Assembly: GCA_963759235.1 (NCBI GenBank)
Contig: CAVWYO010000001.1
Location: forward strand, 186,001 to 250,000
Direction: 5' to 3'
DNA length: 64,000 bases
Origin: Bauldia sp963759235
GTDB taxonomy: Bacteria; Pseudomonadota; Alphaproteobacteria; Rhizobiales; Kaistiaceae
The stretch's first letter is position 1. Each line of letters begins with the position of its first letter. This document shows, piece after piece, positions 25,068-33,462 of the stretch. Under the pieces are notes generated by a model. That model worked only from the letters and a program-made list of their open reading frames with translations, did no database searches and was not told the DNA's origin. The position numbers and the translations under genes are program-made.

Positions 25068-25754
25068 CTATTTGCTTATCCTAAGCGGTCTTGCCGCCGC
25101 CTTTCGCTCCTTCACTCTGCCGCCCAACGACTCCGCCAATGCCTGGCCAACCAGCGCCCGCGACGCCCAGACGGCGACCCGCCGCGCCTCTTCGCCGTCG
25201 AGGCCCCAGATGTCCTTGAGGACGACGAAGGCCTCTGTTCCGAATATCAGTGACAACGATTGCGTCAATCTGTCAAACGCTTGCCGGGATAGCCGGCTCT
25301 TCAGCGGCCCCAGCGCTTCGGCGAGCAGGCGCTTGCGATGGCCGCGAACCAGGCGCGCCTCGGCGCCGAGGGTTCCCGCCTTGCCGCGCGTCCACTGATC
25401 GATGGCGAGCTGAAGCGCCGCCTTGAGCGTCGCCTCATAGGTCTCCATGCGCGGATAGGCGAAGGCGATGAGGTCCGAAATCCGCCGTTCCGGATCGCTC
25501 GAATCCGAGCTCCATTCAAGGATCGGCCCGAGCGCCTCGTCGACCGCCTCCTGGATCATCGCCGCCTGGCTGGGGAAATAGCGATAGGCGGTGGCGCGCG
25601 ACACCTCGGCCGCCTCGGCGACCTCGCTGACCGAGGGGATCAGGCCCTGCTCCATCAGCCCCATCGCGGTGTCGAGCATCCTCTTGTTCATCCGCGCCCG
25701 CGGCCCCGTCCCGGCGCCACGCTTGCTGTCCTGCACTTGACGTGAGACGGCCAT
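25068..25754 (-). CDS. TetR/AcrR-family transcriptional regulator
   Basis: The 228-residue protein has a basic N-terminal tail and the TetR helix-turn-helix SVSEVAEAAEVSRATAYRYF (about residues 41-60), then a helical ligand domain. It is divergent from the PEP-hydrolase-family gene with about 105 bp between the chosen starts, and downstream of no gene on its own strand. It likely regulates the divergent gene and possibly the ABC operon. An inverted repeat overlaps its start codon. Confidence 0.9.
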   Translation of the reverse strand: MAVSRQVQDSKRGAGTGPRARMNKRMLDTAMGLMEQGLIPSVSEVAEAAEVSRATAYRYFPSQAAMIQEAVDEALGPILEWSSDSSDPERRISDLIAFAYPRMETYEATLKAALQLAIDQWTRGKAGTLGAEARLVRGHRKRLLAEALGPLKSRLSRQAFDRLTQSLSLIFGTEAFVVLKDIWGLDGEEARRVAVWASRALVGQALAESLGGRVKERKAAARPLRISK

Positions 25755-25776
25755 GTCAATACGGTACGCGTGTCTC
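25743..25776. promoter_or_regulatory. inverted repeat, candidate TetR operator
   Basis: TGAGAC at 25743-25748 and GTCTCA at 25771-25776 form 6-bp inverted arms with a 22-bp spacer over the regulator start. This would suit autoregulation. The long spacer makes it less certain than the other operators in the window. Confidence 0.35.
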
Positions 25777-25859
25777 AAAACAAAAGCAATGAGGCGTTTT
25801 CCTCTTTATCGTCTCTCGCAAGAACGAACTGGGAAAGCGCGGCGGGGAAACACTTTCGG

Positions 25860-26690
25860 ATGGCCGCGATCGGTCGCCAGCAGATCCTCGACAGGTTCCG
25901 GGAGATGGTGCGGCGCCGCGTGCCGATCGTCGGCGGTGGCGCCGGCACCGGCCTGTCGGCGAAGTGCGAGGAGGCCGGCGGCATCGACCTGATCATCATC
26001 TACAATTCGGGGCGCTACCGCATGGCCGGCCGCGGCTCGGCGGCCGGGCTCCTCGCCTACGGCAACGCCAACGAAATCGTCAAGGATATGGCGCGCGAGG
26101 TGCTGCCGGTCGTCAAGCACACGCCGGTGCTGGCCGGGGTCAATGGCACCGATCCATTCGTGCTGATGCCGCAATTCCTTGCCGAACTGAAGGCGCTCGG
26201 CTTCTCCGGCGTCCAGAATTTTCCGACCGTCGGCCTGTTCGACGGGACGATGCGGCAGAGCTTCGAGGAGACCGGCATGGGCTACGCCCTCGAGGTCGAC
26301 ATGATCGCCGCCGCCCATGCGCTCGACCTTCTGACCACGCCCTACGTCTTCAACACCGACGAGGCGCGGGCGATGGCGGAGGCGGGCGCCGACATCGTCG
26401 TCGCCCACATGGGCGTCACCACCGGCGGCTCGATCGGCGCTACCTCGGCGAAAACGCTCGACGACTGCATCGGCGCGATCGACGCCATCGCCGAGGCGGC
26501 GCTGGCCGTGCGAAACAACGTCATCGTGCTTTGCCACGGCGGACCGATCGCCATGCCGGACGATGCCGCGTACATCCTCAAGCGGTGCGGCAACTGCCAT
26601 GGCTTCTACGGCGCCTCCAGCATGGAGCGCCTGCCGGTCGAGATCGCGCTCACCGAGCAGACCCGGCGGTTCAAGGAGATCAGCTTCTGA
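25860..26690 (+). CDS. phosphoenolpyruvate hydrolase family (TIM-barrel) protein
   Basis: The 276-residue protein matches the PEP_hydrolase/TIM-barrel family. Diagnostic stretches are PIVGGGAGTGLSAKCEEAGG, LIIIYNSGRYRMAGRGSAAG and HTPVLAGVNGTDPF, plus CHGFYGASSMERLPVE at the end. Biochemical function is poorly known; members often occur with a Tm-1-like/UPF0261 ATP-binding protein, which is absent here. I chose ATG 25860 by alignment; an upstream GTG at 25770 would add 30 unconserved residues. A cupin gene follows 101 bp downstream. Confidence 0.83.
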   Translation: MAAIGRQQILDRFREMVRRRVPIVGGGAGTGLSAKCEEAGGIDLIIIYNSGRYRMAGRGSAAGLLAYGNANEIVKDMAREVLPVVKHTPVLAGVNGTDPFVLMPQFLAELKALGFSGVQNFPTVGLFDGTMRQSFEETGMGYALEVDMIAAAHALDLLTTPYVFNTDEARAMAEAGADIVVAHMGVTTGGSIGATSAKTLDDCIGAIDAIAEAALAVRNNVIVLCHGGPIAMPDDAAYILKRCGNCHGFYGASSMERLPVEIALTEQTRRFKEISF

Positions 26691-26791
26691 TGACGGCTCC
26701 TGGGGAAGAAGCGGTGGTGCCTGCGTTCCTCTGCGAAGATGCCGGAGCCTGATCGGAAAGGTCGGGAAACAATCGTTGGGAGGACAGAGCC

Positions 26792-27193
26792 ATGACCCGC
26801 AGGTTTGCGATTGCCGCTGAAGTCGAACCCGAAGTGCTCGACTGGGGCGAGCTTCGCTGGCTGAGCCATCCGCCGTCGACCGCCGCGGGACACCTGACCG
26901 TCATCGACGTCAGACTCTCGCCCGGCAAGGGCCATGACTTCCACAAGCACCCCGACCAGGAGGAGGTGATCCTGGTGATCGCCGGCCAGGTCGAGCAGTG
27001 GGTCGACCGCGACAAGCGGATGCTCGGGCCGGGCGACTCGGCCTTCATCCCGGCCGACGTGGTCCACGCCTCCTTCAACGTCGGCGCCGGCGAAGCGAAG
27101 ATTGCGGCGATCCTCGGCCCCTGCGTCGGCGAGATCGGCTACGAACTCGTCGATATGGCCGGCGAAGAGCCGTGGAAGGGCCTGAGAGGTTGA
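26792..27193 (+). CDS. cupin-domain protein
   Basis: The 133-residue single-domain cupin has the first motif HDFHKHPDQEEVILVIAGQV (metal-binding H-x-H...E) and second motif DSAFIPADVVHASFNVG. GGGAGG precedes the ATG. It follows the PEP-hydrolase-family gene and is likely cotranscribed. Substrate is unknown; small cupins of this type are often sugar isomerases, dioxygenases or ligand-binding proteins. Confidence 0.85.
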   Translation: MTRRFAIAAEVEPEVLDWGELRWLSHPPSTAAGHLTVIDVRLSPGKGHDFHKHPDQEEVILVIAGQVEQWVDRDKRMLGPGDSAFIPADVVHASFNVGAGEAKIAAILGPCVGEIGYELVDMAGEEPWKGLRG

Positions 27194-27222
27194 TGGCGGC
27201 GGGACGCGGCAGTCTGTCGGGT

Positions 27223-27900
27223 TCACGCCTTCGCGTTCGCCTTGCGCAATCGGGACCGACGCCAGGCGACCGGTATGACGACGGACACCACGCGACCGAG
27301 GATGCTGATCAGGACGCAAATGCCGACCACGATGACGACGCGGTTTTCCGTCTTGCGCATGCTTTCGGTATTGGCCGAAAGCATGGCCGTCTCCCGCTGG
27401 CGCATCGCCGCGATCTCGTTGCGGATCCGGTCCATGGTGTCCTTGCCCTGATCGCTGACGACAATGGCCCGCGCCGCGTCGAATCCCTCGGCCTGGCGGA
27501 CGCTGATCGTCGCCTCCAGTTCGGCAAGCTTCTCCGTTGTGAGGGCCTCGATCCCTTGGATGCTTTCGAGCTGGGCGGAATTGTCGCCGACCAGGTTTCG
27601 CAACCTGGCGAAATCCACGGCGAGCTGGTCGCTTGCCCGCCGATAGGGCTCAAGATAGTCCTCGTCGCCGGTGATGAGGTAGCCGCGCTGACCGGTTTCG
27701 GCGTCTTCCAGGCTGACCATGAGATCGTTGATCGCGGTCGTCACCTCGAGCGAGTGATCGACCAGGCTGCGGGTCTCGACCAACAGGCGATTGTAGCGAT
27801 AGCTGACGTAGCCGCTGCCGAGCACGGCAACGATGATCGGCAGGAGACTGAACAGGGTCAGCCAGGTGAAGATCCCACGAAGTGTCCCAGTGAGCCGCAT
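27223..27900 (-). CDS. solo CHASE3-domain membrane protein
   Basis: The 225-residue protein has a transmembrane helix at about residues 12-32, a periplasmic CHASE3 sensor (about 40-180, with ETGQRGYLITGDEDYLEPY) and a second helix at about 188-210, followed by a short basic tail RRSRLRKANAKA. No HAMP, kinase or cyclase domain follows, either in this gene or in a neighbouring frame. It could be a truncated receptor or a stand-alone sensor partner. Confidence 0.82.
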   Translation of the reverse strand: MRLTGTLRGIFTWLTLFSLLPIIVAVLGSGYVSYRYNRLLVETRSLVDHSLEVTTAINDLMVSLEDAETGQRGYLITGDEDYLEPYRRASDQLAVDFARLRNLVGDNSAQLESIQGIEALTTEKLAELEATISVRQAEGFDAARAIVVSDQGKDTMDRIRNEIAAMRQRETAMLSANTESMRKTENRVVIVVGICVLISILGRVVSVVIPVAWRRSRLRKANAKA

Positions 27901-28016
27901 GGTCGGATCATCTAGCCTTTTCCCGCAGCAAAGGGAAAACGAGCGAAAAGAAACGACGTGCTTCGCCAAGACCTGCCCAGAACGGATTTCCCTCTTGTGA
28001 TGTCGACTACCGGGAA

Positions 28017-28041
28017 TGATATATATCTTTGGTATCTATCA
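28017..28041. promoter_or_regulatory. palindromic operator before vapBC-1
   Basis: Inverted arms TGATA and TATCA enclose an AT-rich segment that includes the perfect palindrome GATATATATC (28018-28027). It begins 40 bp before the VapB start. It is a likely autoregulatory site for the VapBC complex and probably overlaps the promoter. Confidence 0.5.
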
Positions 28042-28056
28042 TCCGGAGCCCGTACG

Positions 28057-28308
28057 ATGACCGAAACAGCCACCGCCAAGCTCTTCAAGCACGGCCGCAG
28101 CCAGGCCGTGCGCCTGCCGAAAGCATTCCGCCTTCCGGGCAAGGAGGTTCGGGTGAGTCGGGTCGGCCGGGGCGTTCTCCTGGAGCCGATGGAGTTCGAC
28201 GTGAAGGCCTGGCTCGACAGTCTCGACAAGTACCGCGACGTGCCCTTCATGCCCGAGGGGCGCGAGCAGCCCGACATGCCTCCCGACGAAGACTTTTTCG
28301 ACGAATGA
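28057..28308 (+). CDS. vapB: VapB-type antitoxin (AbrB/MazE fold), pair 1
   Basis: The 83-residue antitoxin starts MTETATAKLFKHGRSQAVRL, a swapped-hairpin AbrB-type DNA-binding segment. Its acidic tail MPPDEDFFDE is the expected toxin-binding part. The stop overlaps the VapC start codon (ATGA). It neutralises the following PIN nuclease and should repress its own promoter. Confidence 0.9.
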   Translation: MTETATAKLFKHGRSQAVRLPKAFRLPGKEVRVSRVGRGVLLEPMEFDVKAWLDSLDKYRDVPFMPEGREQPDMPPDEDFFDE

Positions 28309-28730
28309 TCTGCCTCGACACCAACGCGGCCATCAGCATGTTGAACGACGAGGCCTCCCCGTTCCTGCGCGGCGTCGAGAAGGCCGTGGCGGCCGAGGAA
28401 ACCGTCGCACTTTCCAGCATCGTGCTGTTCGAGCTCCGGTACGGGGCGGCCAAGAGCGCCCGGCGCGAATGGAATGCCCGGCGGATCGCCGATTTCATGT
28501 CTGGACCACTGGCGGTGCTGGACTTCGATGCGAGCGATGCCGAGGAAGCAGGTGACATCCGCGCCGAACTGCGCCGGGCCGGCACGCCGATCGGCCCCTA
28601 CGATGTGCTGATCGCGGCGCAGGCGCGGCGGCGCCAGGCTCTGCTGGTGACGGCGAATGTCGGGGAATTCGCCCGCGTTCCCGGGCTAAGGATAGAAGAC
28701 TGGACTACAACATTGCGAAGGGAGGACTGA
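28305..28730 (+). CDS. vapC: VapC-type PIN-domain ribonuclease toxin, pair 1
   Basis: The 141-residue PIN nuclease has the first acidic residue in MICLDTNAAISML (D5), a glutamate in VLFELRYGAAKS, and the pair in PIGPYDVLIAAQA. The sequence ends with LLVTANVGEFARVPGLRIED, standard for VapC. It overlaps the antitoxin by 4 bp and ends 3 bp before the ATG of a sugar isomerase/epimerase-like gene. The ribosome-binding site of that gene therefore lies inside this coding sequence. Confidence 0.92.
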   Translation: MICLDTNAAISMLNDEASPFLRGVEKAVAAEETVALSSIVLFELRYGAAKSARREWNARRIADFMSGPLAVLDFDASDAEEAGDIRAELRRAGTPIGPYDVLIAAQARRRQALLVTANVGEFARVPGLRIEDWTTTLRRED

Positions 28731-28733
28731 CAA

Positions 28734-29786
28734 ATGGCCGAAGGCAATAATTACCCCAGGCTCCACAACGCCATGTGGCCGGGGATTGTCGGCAAGGGCG
28801 CCCCGGACTCCGAGCCGATCATCCCGCTCGACACCCTCCTCGAACTGACCGCCAAGGCCGAGGTCGATGGCCAGAAGTTCGACGGCGTCGACCTCTTCAT
28901 CGTCGCGCCGCATTTCGACATCGATTCCACACCTGACGACGTGAAGAAGATGGCCGACCACATCGCCGGCTATGGCCTGAAGGTCGGCTCGTTTGTGGCG
29001 CCGATCTGGGGCGGCGCCGGCGGCGGCTCGGCGATGGGTTCGGAGGAGGAGCGGAAGACCTTCCTCTCGCAGGTGCGCAAGGCCTGCGCCATCGGCAGGC
29101 AGATGCGGGAATTGGGGATCCGGCCGACCGGCGGCGTCAGGATCGATTCCTCCACCAGCGTCGAGACCTGGGACAAGAACCCGGCAGGGGGCACCAAGCT
29201 GATCGCCGAGACCTTTCGCGAAGCCGGCAGAATCGCCGAGGACTACGACGAGTTCCTCGTCGCCGAGGGCGAGATCTGCTGGGGCGGCATGCACTCATGG
29301 CGGGAGATGGTGAAGCTCCTGGAGATGGTCAGCATGCCCGGCGTGGTCGGCTACCAGGCCGACATGGCTCATTCGATGCTCTACACGCTGGGCTACAACG
29401 CCGAGGCCGACCGCATCCTGCCCAAGGATTACGACTGGACGGACACGGCGGCGCTCGACGCCGCCTACAGACAGGTCGCCGACGCGCTCCGTCCGTGGAC
29501 CCTCGATTTCCACGTCGCCCAAAACGACGGCACCGTCTTCGGCTCCGGCGACCACGAGAAGACCGGCCGCCATTGCCAGGTGACCGATCCGAACGGCCGG
29601 CTCGACGTGGTCAAGCACGCCGGCTACTGGCTGCGCGACGAGAACGGCGACCTCACCAAGACAATGCGGCACATCTGCTGGGACGGCTGCATGTTCCCCA
29701 ATTCGGTGATGGAGATGCAGGAGACGTGGAACGCCGTGCTCGGCGCCATGATCAAGGTCCGCGACGCCCACGGCTGGCGGGAATAG
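28734..29786 (+). CDS. sugar phosphate isomerase/epimerase-like TIM-barrel protein
   Basis: The 350-residue protein resembles xylose-isomerase-like TIM barrels. Candidate metal-binding residues lie in FLVAEGEICWGGMHSW, VVGYQADMAHSMLYTLGY, LDFHVAQNDGTVFGSGDHE and KTMRHICWDGCMFPN. GGGAGG overlaps the end of VapC, 8 bp before the ATG. With the Gfo/Idh/MocA dehydrogenase gene that follows it probably handles a sugar or cyclitol. Exact reaction unknown. Confidence 0.8.
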   Translation: MAEGNNYPRLHNAMWPGIVGKGAPDSEPIIPLDTLLELTAKAEVDGQKFDGVDLFIVAPHFDIDSTPDDVKKMADHIAGYGLKVGSFVAPIWGGAGGGSAMGSEEERKTFLSQVRKACAIGRQMRELGIRPTGGVRIDSSTSVETWDKNPAGGTKLIAETFREAGRIAEDYDEFLVAEGEICWGGMHSWREMVKLLEMVSMPGVVGYQADMAHSMLYTLGYNAEADRILPKDYDWTDTAALDAAYRQVADALRPWTLDFHVAQNDGTVFGSGDHEKTGRHCQVTDPNGRLDVVKHAGYWLRDENGDLTKTMRHICWDGCMFPNSVMEMQETWNAVLGAMIKVRDAHGWRE

Positions 29787-29810
29787 GATCGTTCGCGCTG
29801 CGTTGCCTGA

Positions 29811-29939
29811 ACCTCCCCCTGGAGGGGAGGTCGAAACTGGCGGAGCCGGTTTCGGGAGGGGGGCATCCCCGCGCTTGATCCTACACCCCCTCCCGAAGTC
29901 CGCTTCGCGTACTTCGACCTCCCCTCAAGGGGGAGGTTG
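29811..29939. repeat. hairpin repeat, family D, inverted pair
   Basis: The left copy begins ACCTCCCCCTGGAGGGGAGG and ends TTTCGGGAGGGGG at 29863. The right copy, read on the minus strand from 29938, begins AACCTCCCCCTTGAGGGGAG and ends TTCGGGAGGGGG. Between the arms each has a small inner hairpin of different sequence. The pair fills the gap between the isomerase-like and dehydrogenase genes. Confidence 0.83.
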
Positions 29940-29983
29940 GGCGTCGCGCCTTACACCAGTCGGTACAGAATCAGGAGACAGGA

Positions 29984-31123
<1,140 letters not shown>

Positions 31124-31133
31124 GCGGCGCGTC

Positions 31134-31541
31134 CTAGCCAGGCGCGATCAGCGGGAGCCTCGGGAAGTAGCTCCGATAAAGTGATGCATCGCGCGTCAGG
31201 AGCCGATACCCGGCCACCGCGGCGTGAGCGCCAACATAGAAATCGGGAAGCGGCGAGCGCTTCTGCCCGCCGCGCCGCCGATATTCGCGATACGTCTTGC
31301 CGGCGAGGAAAGCGGCCTCGTAGGCAAGCGGCTCCCGCTCCAGGCCGGCGCTCGCCAGGACGTCGTCAAGCAGTTCGATTTCTGAGAAGCGGACGGAAAT
31401 CTCGGCAAAGATGATGGGATTAATGACCAGGCGCGCCGTGTCGCCGGCCTCCGCCAGTGCATGCGCCGACCAATCGTACCAGCGCTCATCCTCGGTAAAG
31501 AGGTCGAGGAGAATATTGCTGTCGACGAGGACGGCCGTCAT
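31134..31541 (-). CDS. vapC: VapC-type PIN-domain ribonuclease toxin, pair 2
   Basis: The 135-residue PIN protein has acidic sites in MTAVLVDSNILLDLF (D7), IIFAEISVRFSEIE (E), and SPLPDFYVGAHAAVAGY (D), and a final LLTRDASLYRSYFP. Its start overlaps the antitoxin stop by 4 bp. It is expected to cleave an RNA target when free of the antitoxin. Confidence 0.92.
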   Translation of the reverse strand: MTAVLVDSNILLDLFTEDERWYDWSAHALAEAGDTARLVINPIIFAEISVRFSEIELLDDVLASAGLEREPLAYEAAFLAGKTYREYRRRGGQKRSPLPDFYVGAHAAVAGYRLLTRDASLYRSYFPRLPLIAPG

Positions 31542-31768
31542 TTGCGGCGCATCAGCGCCATGATCTCGTCGGTTGTCATCTTCACGTCGCCGCGACCACG
31601 CAGGGCCTGCACGACGCGGGCGCCGCGACCGCCGGCTTTCGTCGCGGCTCGACGCAGCGTGACCGCGGTGCCATTGAACGCGAACTCAACCTCGGTATTC
31701 GGCAACAGCCCCGCCTTTTCACGGATGTCCTTGGGGATCGTCACCTGTCCCTTGGATGTGATGCGCAT
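31538..31768 (-). CDS. vapB: AbrB/MazE-type antitoxin, pair 2
   Basis: The 76-residue protein starts MRITSKGQVTIPKDIREKAG, the classical AbrB/SpoVT DNA-binding strand-loop. It ends in a basic and helical tail DVKMTTDEIMALMRRK for toxin contact. A perfect 22-bp palindrome lies 13 bp upstream of its start and is the likely operator. Confidence 0.93.
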   Translation of the reverse strand: MRITSKGQVTIPKDIREKAGLLPNTEVEFAFNGTAVTLRRAATKAGGRGARVVQALRGRGDVKMTTDEIMALMRRK

Positions 31769-31780
31769 CGCTTGAGCTCC

Positions 31781-31802
31781 TTACTCTTACCGGTAAGAGT
31801 AA
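31781..31802. promoter_or_regulatory. perfect 22-bp palindrome, operator of vapBC pair 2
   Basis: The 22 bases consist of TTACTCTTACC followed directly by its exact reverse complement. The palindrome begins 13 bp upstream of the antitoxin start. Its perfection and position strongly suggest binding of the AbrB-type antitoxin or the VapBC complex. Confidence 0.8.
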
Positions 31803-31847
31803 TACCTCGGCCGGTTTGCCGCAAGCTGGCGGGCGGAGCGATTGCAG

Positions 31848-33440
31848 TCAGTGTCCCCCTGCCCCCGCCGCCACGGGCTGCGGACGCCGCGCCAGCGGCA
31901 CCAGCAGGAGCACGGCGAAGAAGACGACGGCGAGGATCAGGAAGACATCGGAGAAGGCCATCACCAGCGCCTGGCGACGGACCATCTGCGACAAGCTTGC
32001 GACCGCCGCGCGGTCGGCGTCCGAGCCGAGGGTAGCCTGGAAGCCTTGTGCCATCGCCGACAGCTGCTCGGTAACGACGTTCCGGCTCCACGTCACCGCC
32101 TCGCCGAGCCGCTCGATGTGGAGGTCCCAGCGCTTGTTGAGCGCCGTGTTGATCGCCGCCAGGCCGAACGCGCCACCGAGGTTGCGCATCAGGTTGAACA
32201 GGCCGGAGGCGTTCTTGATCCGCTCCGGCGGCAGGGTGCCGAGGGCGAGGATGCTGACCGGCAGCATGCAGATCATCAGCGCCGAGCCGCGGATCGCCTG
32301 GGGAATGAAGAACTCGCCGAACGCCCAGTCGCCGGTGATCGGCACCAGTTCGAGGCAGGAGACGGCGAAGAGAGCAAGGCCGACGGCCATCATCATCCGC
32401 GGATCGACCTTCTGCGCCAGCGTGCCGGCGATCGGCGCAGTGATCATCATGAAGGCGCCGGTGACGAACATGGTGTTGCCGATCTCGAGCGAATCGTAGC
32501 CGCGCACCCGCGCGAGGAAGACCGGGTAGAGATAGACCAGCCCGTAGAGACCGACGCCGAGGGCGAATGAAAACAGCGAGCCGGTGGCGAAGTTGCGGTC
32601 GGCAAACGCCCTGATGTCGACGACCGGCTCCCGTGCCGTGAGCACGCGGTAGAAGAAGCCGACGGCGCCGGCCACACTGACGATCGCCGCGATGACGATG
32701 GTGCGGTCCTGGAACCAGTCGTTGGCGGCGCCCTCCTCCAGCACGTATTCGAGGCTGCCCAGAAAGGCGGCAAGCGCCAGAAGTCCGGGGAAGTCGAAAC
32801 GCTTGAACAGCGCGAAGTCCGGCTTGTCGAAATCGACCAGGAGGAGGACGGCGACGGTGACCGCGACCCCGGGGACGACGTTGATCAGGAACAGCCAGTG
32901 CCAGGAGAAGGTATTGGTCAGGTAGCCGCCGATGGTCGGGCCGATGGTCGGGGCCAGCGTCGCGATCAGGCCGACCATGGCGGCGACCATCGCCTGCCGG
33001 TTCTTGGGGAAGACGGTGAAGGCGGCCGAAAACACCACCGGGATCATCGCCCCGCCGATGAAGCCCTGGGCCGCCCGCCAGACGATCATTTCGCCGATCG
33101 AGGTGGCGCCGGCGCACATGACGCTGAACAGCGTGAAACCGCCGGCGGCGATGGCGAACAGATAGCGGGTCGACAGCGCCCGGCCGAGAAAGCCGGAGAG
33201 CGGGATCATGACGATCTCGGCGATGAGATACGCCGTCTGCACCCAGGCGATCTCCGTCGAGCTTGCCGAGAGCCCGGCCTGGATCTCGGCAAGTGACGAG
33301 GCGACGATCTGGATGTCGAGAATCGCCATGAACATGCCGACGGAGAGCGCCACGAAGGCGGCAATCAGCCGCCCGGTGACGACCGGCTCGACGGGCGGGA
33401 CCGTGGCAATGGCTTCGGCGGTGGCTTCGGCGGTGGCCAT
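31848..33440 (-). CDS. DHA2-family multidrug efflux permease, EmrB-like
   Basis: The 530-residue inner-membrane transporter has the DHA2 pattern of about 14 helices. Motif seen: FMAILDIQIVASSLAEI in helix 1. Others are AWVQTAYLIAEIVMIPLSGF (helix 2 region) and GLIATLAPTIGPTIGGYLT (motif C-like). It would export drugs or other hydrophobic compounds by proton antiport, together with the EmrA-like adaptor encoded 22 bp upstream. The N-terminus MATAEATAEAIATVPP comes from ATG 33440. Confidence 0.92.
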   Translation of the reverse strand: MATAEATAEAIATVPPVEPVVTGRLIAAFVALSVGMFMAILDIQIVASSLAEIQAGLSASSTEIAWVQTAYLIAEIVMIPLSGFLGRALSTRYLFAIAAGGFTLFSVMCAGATSIGEMIVWRAAQGFIGGAMIPVVFSAAFTVFPKNRQAMVAAMVGLIATLAPTIGPTIGGYLTNTFSWHWLFLINVVPGVAVTVAVLLLVDFDKPDFALFKRFDFPGLLALAAFLGSLEYVLEEGAANDWFQDRTIVIAAIVSVAGAVGFFYRVLTAREPVVDIRAFADRNFATGSLFSFALGVGLYGLVYLYPVFLARVRGYDSLEIGNTMFVTGAFMMITAPIAGTLAQKVDPRMMMAVGLALFAVSCLELVPITGDWAFGEFFIPQAIRGSALMICMLPVSILALGTLPPERIKNASGLFNLMRNLGGAFGLAAINTALNKRWDLHIERLGEAVTWSRNVVTEQLSAMAQGFQATLGSDADRAAVASLSQMVRRQALVMAFSDVFLILAVVFFAVLLLVPLARRPQPVAAGAGGH

Positions 33441-33462
33441 GACGATCGTCCTCAGCTCCGGG

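Noticed and set aside
13405..29939. CRISPR array
   Set aside because: The repeats are hairpin elements in inverted pairs of four unrelated families, not regularly spaced direct repeats with spacers, and no cas genes are present.
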